A stretch of 64,000 bases of DNA, taken from NCBI RefSeq assembly GCF_019565455.1, contig NZ_CP067377.1, positions 1,054,001-1,118,000 on the forward strand, given 5' to 3'. Shown piece by piece: positions 58,060 through 64,000 of this stretch (position 1 is the stretch's first letter; each line of letters begins with the position of its first letter). Origin of the DNA: Flavobacterium oreochromis. Its GTDB lineage: Bacteria > Bacteroidota > Bacteroidia > Flavobacteriales > Flavobacteriaceae. Below the pieces are notes generated by a model. That model was not told where the DNA came from. It was given only the letters and a program-made list of their open reading frames with translations, and ran no database searches. The position numbers and the translations under genes were made by a program.

Positions 58060-58346
58060 TGTAATATCTGTTAAAAAAATCATAATAACACATGTAATTT
58101 CCTACAAAAATAAGAAAAAACAATAAAAAAGCAAAATAAAAAAACCTAACAAGGTTGTCTTTTCTTATTGTTAGTTTATCCTCCTCCTAAAAAAACATTA
58201 TCTAAAAAGCTAAAAAAACAATAAAACCTTAATATTGATAAGAATTAATAAATTATGTTGGTAAATATTTAATTATTATGAAAATGTTAGAAAATAAAAT
58301 AAATAAAAAATAATAAAACACAAGGTGTAATTAAGGTCTAATTTTT

Positions 58347-58354
58347 TATATTTG
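58347..58354 (+). promoter_or_regulatory. -7 box of the LysM/effector operon
   Basis: TATATTTG, an exact TAnnTTTG box, five bases before the start codon, implying an almost leaderless transcript. From 58060 to here the sequence is otherwise gene-free, with one small hairpin AACCT/AGGTT at 58143-58156. Confidence 0.6.
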
Positions 58355-58359
58355 AAACT

Positions 58360-59396
58360 ATGAATAACAATTGGTCCAGATACAAAGTTAAAAAAGGTGA
58401 TACGCTAGAATCAATAGCAAAAGAAATAGGTATTAGCCATCAAGCACTTAGACGCCATCATAATACCTATTGTAAAAAAAAATACCTAATAGAGTATAAT
58501 CATTTAAAAGGGATAGAAGAAATACTACTACCCTCCATTGAAGAGCTTGAAAAGCTTCTAGAATTTGAAAAAAAACAGAGCCTCTTAGTAATTTACCTTT
58601 GTATTACCTACCTAAAAATTTTTACAAAAAACAATATGATGTAGAAGAAACAATTCAAGAAATTACATCAGACACCTTTACAATACATTCCAGTATTGAT
58701 ATAGAAATAATAGACAATAAAAACGGCTATATAGTGTCCTTTAGAAAAAAAGACCATGAGTTATCAGAAGATAAAATCACTCTACTATCATTAGCCTGTA
58801 TAAAAACAATTTATCCAATAGAATTTACCATACGACCACAAGGGCAAATAATAGATATAAATAATCATTCAGCAATAATAGCTAGATTCAAAAAAAGTAA
58901 ATCAGCACTATTAGATTATTATACAGGAGAAATAAATCAAGAATATATTAATAAATTCGAGAGGAATTTAATAGACAAAAAAACACTTCTAAAAAGTTAC
59001 TGTTCAACATTATTATATCAAATTTTATTTCCTAATATGAGTTGGTTTAGTCAAGAAGATAAAAAAGATTATTTCTACTTTCATCCCAATTCCTATAATG
59101 TAGAATGTAATTTTAGCACTCAATATGATTTTGAAAATTCAGACTATATAAAAACGACAATCAAATCAAATTATATAGAAGGAAATAGCTTTCAAGAAAT
59201 ATTACGAAGAAAAGTTATTGAATACCCTAACGAAACAAGACAAACTCAAGAAGAAACCCCATCAGATTGGATAGCAGAAATAGAACTAACGTATTACACT
59301 TCCAAACAAAACAAAGAACTGATAAAAGCACAAGGTCAAGTAATACTATCAAATAATGAAGTAGTCTATATGAAACATACATTAAATCTAGGCTAA
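58360..59396 (+). CDS. LysM-domain protein, first gene of the effector module (frameshifted)
   Basis: 345 residues after adding one A to the run 58568-58575; as written the frame ends at 58644. A LysM domain is at residues about 7-52: YKVKKGDTLESIAKEIGISH, then LRRHHNTYC and IEEILLPS. LysM binds peptidoglycan sugars. The rest (about 290 residues) has alternating strands and helices, no signal peptide and no membrane segment, and I do not recognise it. It shares the unusual HN-x-YC ending of its LysM domain with the next protein, so the pair probably evolved together. It may be an adaptor or chaperone of a contractile secretion system (inference). Confidence 0.7.
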
Positions 59397-59442
59397 CAAA
59401 AACTAAAAACACTGAAAAAACTAAACTAAATAAAGTCTGTAT

Positions 59443-60240
59443 ATGAAAAAATATATAGTACAAAAAGGAGATACCTTTTCATCCGTTGCAGAAAAATTTG
59501 GAGTAAAAGATGGAGACCACCTTCGAGCATATCATAACCTATATTGTCGCCTAGATGATTTATTAGGACCTCAAGTTATTGAAGGAAAAGAACTACTCAT
59601 ACCAAACGAGCCTCCTTATATGAAACAACAAGAGAGTTCAGAAATTAGATCTAATACTACTGATATGGTTTCAGTTAGCCAAGTTGAAGAAACGCTAAAG
59701 AAAGAATCAGAGAAAAAAACGGCAGAGAGCAGTAATCAAACATCAACTTCCAGTCCACACGAAGGAAAACATTTTGTAGTACAAAAAGGCCAATGTCAAT
59801 GTAATCAAGGCTTTCAATTTCCATCATTTAAAGTTACAAGCCAAACAAAACACTATTGGAACGATTCAGAAGGCTCATCAGATTATCTAGCTGTAACAGA
59901 AGAAGACCTTCAATTAGATCCACCAGCACAACCTTTTGGTCAATGCAAACTAAAACCTACCTCAGGAGGATATTTACCTTGTTCTTTTTCAGCAGCTGGT
60001 AAATGGACTAAAACCTATGATAAAGTAAAGATTTTAGATAAAAAGTGTGTAACTGAACTTTCAGAACTAATGTGTAGTACAGGAGGTAAAATTACCATTT
60101 TTAAACATGGTCAAGAAAGTCAAACCAGTAAAGAAGATGTTGCAAAAGCCAATCCAAGTCAACAACATCTGTACAATCCTATTATAAATTTTGAAGAATA
60201 TCAAGAAGAAACCACAAACAATAGTAACGAAGCTTGGTAA
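59443..60240 (+). CDS. LysM plus DUF4280 (PAAR-like) protein
   Basis: 265 residues. LysM at 4-52 (YIVQKGDTFSSVAEKFGVKD, then LRAYHNLYC and KELLIPNEP). A Ser/Glu/Lys-rich linker follows at 60-105. From about 108 there is a DUF4280 domain: FVVQKGQCQCNQGF, PFGQCKLKPTSGGYLPC, AAGKWTKTYDKVKILDKKCV and ELMCSTGGKITIFKHGQ, with six well-placed cysteines. DUF4280 proteins are treated as PAAR-like tips that sharpen the spike of type VI or related injection systems and carry the effector. No signal peptide, as expected for cytoplasmic loading. The effector gene follows at once. Confidence 0.82.
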   Translation: MKKYIVQKGDTFSSVAEKFGVKDGDHLRAYHNLYCRLDDLLGPQVIEGKELLIPNEPPYMKQQESSEIRSNTTDMVSVSQVEETLKKESEKKTAESSNQTSTSSPHEGKHFVVQKGQCQCNQGFQFPSFKVTSQTKHYWNDSEGSSDYLAVTEEDLQLDPPAQPFGQCKLKPTSGGYLPCSFSAAGKWTKTYDKVKILDKKCVTELSELMCSTGGKITIFKHGQESQTSKEDVAKANPSQQHLYNPIINFEEYQEETTNNSNEAW

Positions 60241-60258
60241 TAAAAAAATAGATTTATT

Positions 60259-62555
60259 ATGAAAAAAGGAGTTTCAGTAATGTCTGGAAACGTATCTCCC
60301 ATAGTAGGTGAAAAATATACCTATCATATAGAAGAATGGTATCCAACTACCCCTACATCGGAAAGACAAGCAGAAAAAGTCACTTGGGAACTGTTCAAGA
60401 AAAGAAGTAATGGACAATTTACCACTACTCATATAAAGAAAAAAGGCGATAGTAGTTTTACCTTTGGTGAAGCCTCAATAGGAGAAACCTATCGTTTAGA
60501 AGGATACCTACATCAACCCGAAGGAGGAGGATTAATAATAAAACCAAAAGGGAATAGAACCCCTAAAATAGGAAAAATAGACTTACACTACGTAGATGAT
60601 AACAAAGGTAATATTTTTAGTTTTACGGAAAAACTACGAGCAAAAGCTCATTGTATCAATATGTTGAATAAAGAAGTAATATTTACCCTATGGGAAGACG
60701 ATGCTAAAGGATCAGGGCATAAAGATTCAAACAAAATAATAGATACCAAAAAATCAAGAGTAAACAAATATGGAGAAGCAGTAGCTGAATTTACCCTTAC
60801 ACAAGCATTAATAAAAAAGCCTTGGAAGGGGAGTCAGATATAAAAGAACTAGAATTTTATGTAACAGTAGAATATTATAAGAAAAAGAAACATGCCAGTG
60901 AAAACCTAGAAATAAAAAATCCACATTCCACACCAAGAGAAATAACATCAAGTTCTAGTACACATCAAATAAAAAAAGCCAAAGGCTCACCAGCAGAACA
61001 AAAACCAGCGAGTAAAAAAGAAGAAAAAGGATTATTAAGTAGTCTTTCAGATGGTTTTAGCGAAATGTGGGATTGGGCAGAGAGCTTCGGAAAAGCTAAA
61101 AGAGATAAGCCCCATACCGTTCAAATTTCAAAAGAAAAAAGTCCAGTATTAGTAGGAATCGATCAGGTAAATAAAAAAGAAGAAAAAAGAAATGATGGCA
61201 AATGTCCTAATTGCGATAAAGATATTACAGCCATTGAATTAAAACAAATTTTTACAGATGCTGATCAAGCTACTCTTACAAAAGTAGCTACGATATACTC
61301 AAAATATATGAAAGAATTAAATATGAATACCTGCTGGAACAAAGCACATTTCTTTGCTCAAGCACGTATAGAATCTGGATCTGGATTACATGTGAAGAGT
61401 GGAGAGAATTTTAATTGGTATTGGAAATCACTAATAAAAGAATTTAGTGCTTTTCAAAGTGAAGAAGGTAAAATTAATGCTAAAAAATGGGGAAGAGAAG
61501 AATTAAAACCTGCCCTCCCTGCAGTAACTTTAGAAAATCAGAAAAAAATTGCTAACTGGGCATATAGCCATAAATTTAGTAAAGGTAAAGAATTGGGTAA
61601 TAGTCAAGAGAATGATGGATGGAATTTTAGGGGGAAAGGATTGTTACAACTAACAGGTAGATCTGCGTATGAATATGCAAATACTTATACTAAGAAAGAA
61701 GGAGCTGATATAATTTCTAATCCTGATTTAGTGGTAAGTAATGTTTCTATTGCTGTTTTGTCTTCGATGGCATTTTGGAAGTGGAAAAGTTTAAATACTT
61801 CATCAAACTTAACTAAAGATGTTATAAATAAAATTTGCCCTAAAGTTGGTAAAAATACGAGTGTTACTGGGAGGGATGGTAAATGTTCTACTAATCACGA
61901 AGAAAAGAAAAAAATATTTGACGGATCAACTTCAGAAGTTTTTAAAATTGATGAATGTAGGTTAGGAAAATCCTTAAATAAAAATAATGAAAAAGGAACC
62001 GTAATATTCATTTCAGGAAAAGGGTCTAAATATATATCAAGTTGGCTTGTTTATAAAACTGACGTTTATTTGAATATGACTTTAGATACATTTAAAAAAT
62101 TAAAAAGAAAAGAGGATTTACCTAATCCAGATTTTACAACTTTCCTTTCTAGAGATGCACATGGTGATAAGGAGAAATATGGAAAGCATTCTGATAAAAG
62201 ATATGGAACAGGAAATGAGACCCCTCCTGGGGAATATTATTTAATACCAGCTACTCCAGGACAAAGTTATAAAATGTATATCAGTTCTGATGGAAAATCT
62301 CCATCAATAAAAGGTCCAGACGGAAATAGAGATGGTGTAGCGATTCATCAATATTCTCCTAAATTTGCGATTGGTTGTTTAACAACAGTTACTGGAAAAG
62401 ATACTAGTATAGTAAATAAATTACTAAATATTTTAAATGATTTACCCTTAAAGGATGATAAGCCGGTAAGAATTATTCTAGAAGAGAGAAAAGTTAAAGA
62501 AGAACAATGGAACAATAACAAAATAGGTACAATAAAATGGACAGGAATATTATAA
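60259..62555 (+). CDS. putative peptidoglycan-degrading effector: Ig-like, GH19 and L,D-transpeptidase-like domains (frameshifted)
   Basis: 765 residues after adding one A at 60813-60818. No signal peptide. Residues 1-240: beta-rich domains (SPIVGEKYTYHIEEWYPTTP, KIDLHYVDDNKGNIFSF). Then a Lys/Ser linker. About 320-500: GH19 chitinase/endolysin fold with HFFAQARIESGSGL (catalytic glutamate) and DGWNFRGKGLLQLTGRSAYE. About 540-765: ETPPGEYYLIPATPGQSYKM and GVAIHQYSPKFAIGCLTTV, with the His and Gly-Cys spacing of YkuD or Tlde1-type L,D-transpeptidases. Two wall-attacking domains fused to a cytoplasmic N-terminus beside a PAAR-like gene suggest an injected antibacterial toxin. It overlaps the next gene by 19 bases. 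Confidence 0.78.
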
Positions 62556-63679
62556 ACTTTTTGAATTTAATAGTAATTACAATAGTAATAATGTCATGCA
62601 AAGACAATAATAACAACAATGATATGGTTGAAAAAGATAATAATCAAAAAATTGAATATAGAAATAATACTTTTAAGGATGGAGAAATGCAAGTAAATTT
62701 TGAAGAGTTTATAAATAAAAATGCTTCTCTAATTGAAGAAAAAATAATAAAACGTGGATTTATTAAACCAAATTTAAAATTTTTTATAGAAAGAATTAAA
62801 GTAGTTTATGGCTGGGATATTGAAAAATACAGAAATGTGATTGTATTGCAAAAAGATTTGATGCCTGAAATAGTTATAAAAGACAAATGTCTAATATATG
62901 TAGAAGGAGAAAATGAAGAAATAGAAGGTGAATTACTTTTTCATTATAATCAATTCATAATCAATAATAATTCTGTATCTTTTAATTGGCTTAAAAATCA
63001 TAGGCCTGATCTATTAATTTCGTTAGTTAAAAATTTTGATTATATAGGTGATGATGAAGTTTTGGAATTTGTATTTAAAAAAATTGATTTCAATAATAAA
63101 ATAGATGTAAATGATTTAATTTTTGATTATAAAGATCAAAAATACATATTAAGAAAATCAATGATTAATAAGATAAGAGAAATAAAATATAAAAATCAAA
63201 GAATTAATTCATTTTCAGATAGTATCGAAGGTGATTTTTTTAATACAATTCCAGATATTGTCAATACCATTGATGAAAAAGGAAATGAATATGAAAAAAA
63301 AGAATATGTTATTGCTTTTTTGCTTAATGAATTATGTACGTCTGGTAATACTGATTTTTTATATACATATTTCAATAGAAAACCATTTTTTTTAAAGTTA
63401 TTAATTAATAATGATTTCTATAATTTTTCAAAATTAAAAGATTTTTCTACTTTAATATATGATTCGGACTCTAAAAATGAAGTTTTTAGAATTTATGATA
63501 AAGATGGTTATACAAATTTAAGAAAAGGTAAAAGTTCGAGTTCAGAGATTATTGGTAAAATTAATACAGGAACAGAAATTTTTATTTTAGATGAAAATGA
63601 TAAAGATTGGTGGTTAATTGAAACTACAATAGGAGAACAAGGTTATATACACAAATCTAGAATTGTAAAGAAAAAATAA
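62537..63679 (+). CDS. SH3b-domain lipoprotein, candidate immunity protein
   Basis: 380 residues. Lipoprotein signal LNLIVITIVIMSC followed by an Asn/Asp-rich linker (the Asp after Cys is not at +2; K-D follows). The middle 230 residues are unrecognised. The C-terminal 60 residues are a bacterial SH3 domain: GYTNLRKGKSSSSEIIGKIN, GTEIFILDENDKDWWLIETT and GYIHKSRI, a fold that often binds wall peptides. The start overlaps the effector gene, and the periplasmic position is where a wall-attacking toxin would have to be neutralised. So an immunity role is the best guess; it could instead be an accessory wall-binding factor. Confidence 0.7.
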   Translation: MDRNIINFLNLIVITIVIMSCKDNNNNNDMVEKDNNQKIEYRNNTFKDGEMQVNFEEFINKNASLIEEKIIKRGFIKPNLKFFIERIKVVYGWDIEKYRNVIVLQKDLMPEIVIKDKCLIYVEGENEEIEGELLFHYNQFIINNNSVSFNWLKNHRPDLLISLVKNFDYIGDDEVLEFVFKKIDFNNKIDVNDLIFDYKDQKYILRKSMINKIREIKYKNQRINSFSDSIEGDFFNTIPDIVNTIDEKGNEYEKKEYVIAFLLNELCTSGNTDFLYTYFNRKPFFLKLLINNDFYNFSKLKDFSTLIYDSDSKNEVFRIYDKDGYTNLRKGKSSSSEIIGKINTGTEIFILDENDKDWWLIETTIGEQGYIHKSRIVKKK

Positions 63680-63699
63680 AAACGGCTTTTGCCGTTTTT
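63678..63699 (+). terminator. terminator of the effector module
   Basis: Stem AAAAACGGC / GCCGTTTTT with loop TTTT, overlapping the stop codon of the last gene and followed by ATTTT. Confidence 0.9.
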
Positions 63700-64000
63700 A
63701 TTTTATAGATCAAATATGTTAGAATATAGATAACACTACAAAAAAACTGTGTAAATAAAACAAGCTGCTAGAGGTTTTAGAATATTTCATGAATAAAAAA
63801 ACATAAAATTCTTATAGTATAAAATTTTAGGAATTTATAGGTTAGAAAAGCTAAAGAGTAATACTAATAGAATAAATTGTAATTTGAATTATAAAAAAGA
63901 TGAATTATTAATATATAGGAACTTCAAAATTGTATTTAATAATTTTAATATTCTAAAATTAATAAAAAAGAACAAAAATTTATCTTGATTTGGAATAAGT
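63700..64000. other. gene-free AT-rich end of the window
   Basis: About 300 bases rich in A and T with frequent stops in all frames. I see no gene, RNA or repeat here. Confidence 0.6.

Overview
The window looks like the chromosome of a Flavobacterium-like member of the Flavobacteriaceae (Bacteroidota). The DNA is very AT-rich. Several genes are preceded by the Bacteroidota -7 box TAnnTTTG, and there are no Shine-Dalgarno sequences. The gene content also fits: a T9SS-sorted protein, a GldM-like protein, DUF4175, DUF2807 and DUF4249 proteins, a TonB-dependent receptor, the Bacteroidota-type arginine pathway using an acylornithine carbamoyltransferase, and a type II-C-like Cas9. Family assignments come from recognising motifs by eye; no searches were run.

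Layout. 1-5.8 kb: secreted proteins, holB, a DoxX-like protein, an OmpH-like lipoprotein, then a long AT-rich gap with about 60 copies of a 12-bp tandem repeat. 5.8-12.6 kb: methyltransferase, mnmG, ybeY and a DUF4175 membrane protein. Nine parS-like 16-mers (TGTTTCACGTGAAACA and variants) lie between 4070 and 8819, which suggests a chromosomal centromere near the origin. 12.7-24.8 kb: gltX, glnS, folB, tRNA-Cys, tRNA-Ser, lysE, rnr and secreted proteins. The 24.8-25.6 kb gap holds a cluster of TTATTAACA motifs at the point where the dominant gene strand switches from minus to plus, so it is a candidate replication origin. 25.6-41.4 kb: rpiB, a CDF cation exporter, a TRIC channel, a kinase-like/TIM44-like/SPFH group, a TonB receptor with DUF4249 partner, tex, a flippase and a CZB-PAS protein. 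42-50.7 kb: an arginine biosynthesis operon (GNAT, argG, C, D, F', B, E, H) facing an Lrp-type regulator. 50.7-53 kb: tatA, an M23-like membrane protein and a GH3 enzyme.

53-58.1 kb holds a stripped-down type II-C-like CRISPR locus. A divergent tracrRNA gene with its own terminator lies upstream of cas9. There is no cas1 or cas2, and the array has two repeats and a single 30-nt spacer. The upstream repeat carries a Bacteroidota promoter box (TACCTTTG) placed to start transcription just before the spacer, and the downstream repeat keeps the part that pairs with the tracrRNA. 58.3-63.7 kb appears to be an antibacterial effector module: two LysM proteins (one with a PAAR-like DUF4280 domain), a large protein with a GH19-type glycan hydrolase and an L,D-transpeptidase-like domain, and an overlapping SH3b lipoprotein that could be its immunity partner.

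A caution applies to the whole window. Thirteen genes are interrupted by 18 single-base indels. Seventeen lie in short A or T runs, and correcting each restores one continuous family-like protein. Clean sequence lies between 3.1 and 24.2 kb. Long-read homopolymer error is the simplest explanation, but real decay (for example in argD, argH or cas9) cannot be excluded from this sequence alone. Coordinates for these genes are given for the reconstructed full-length gene.
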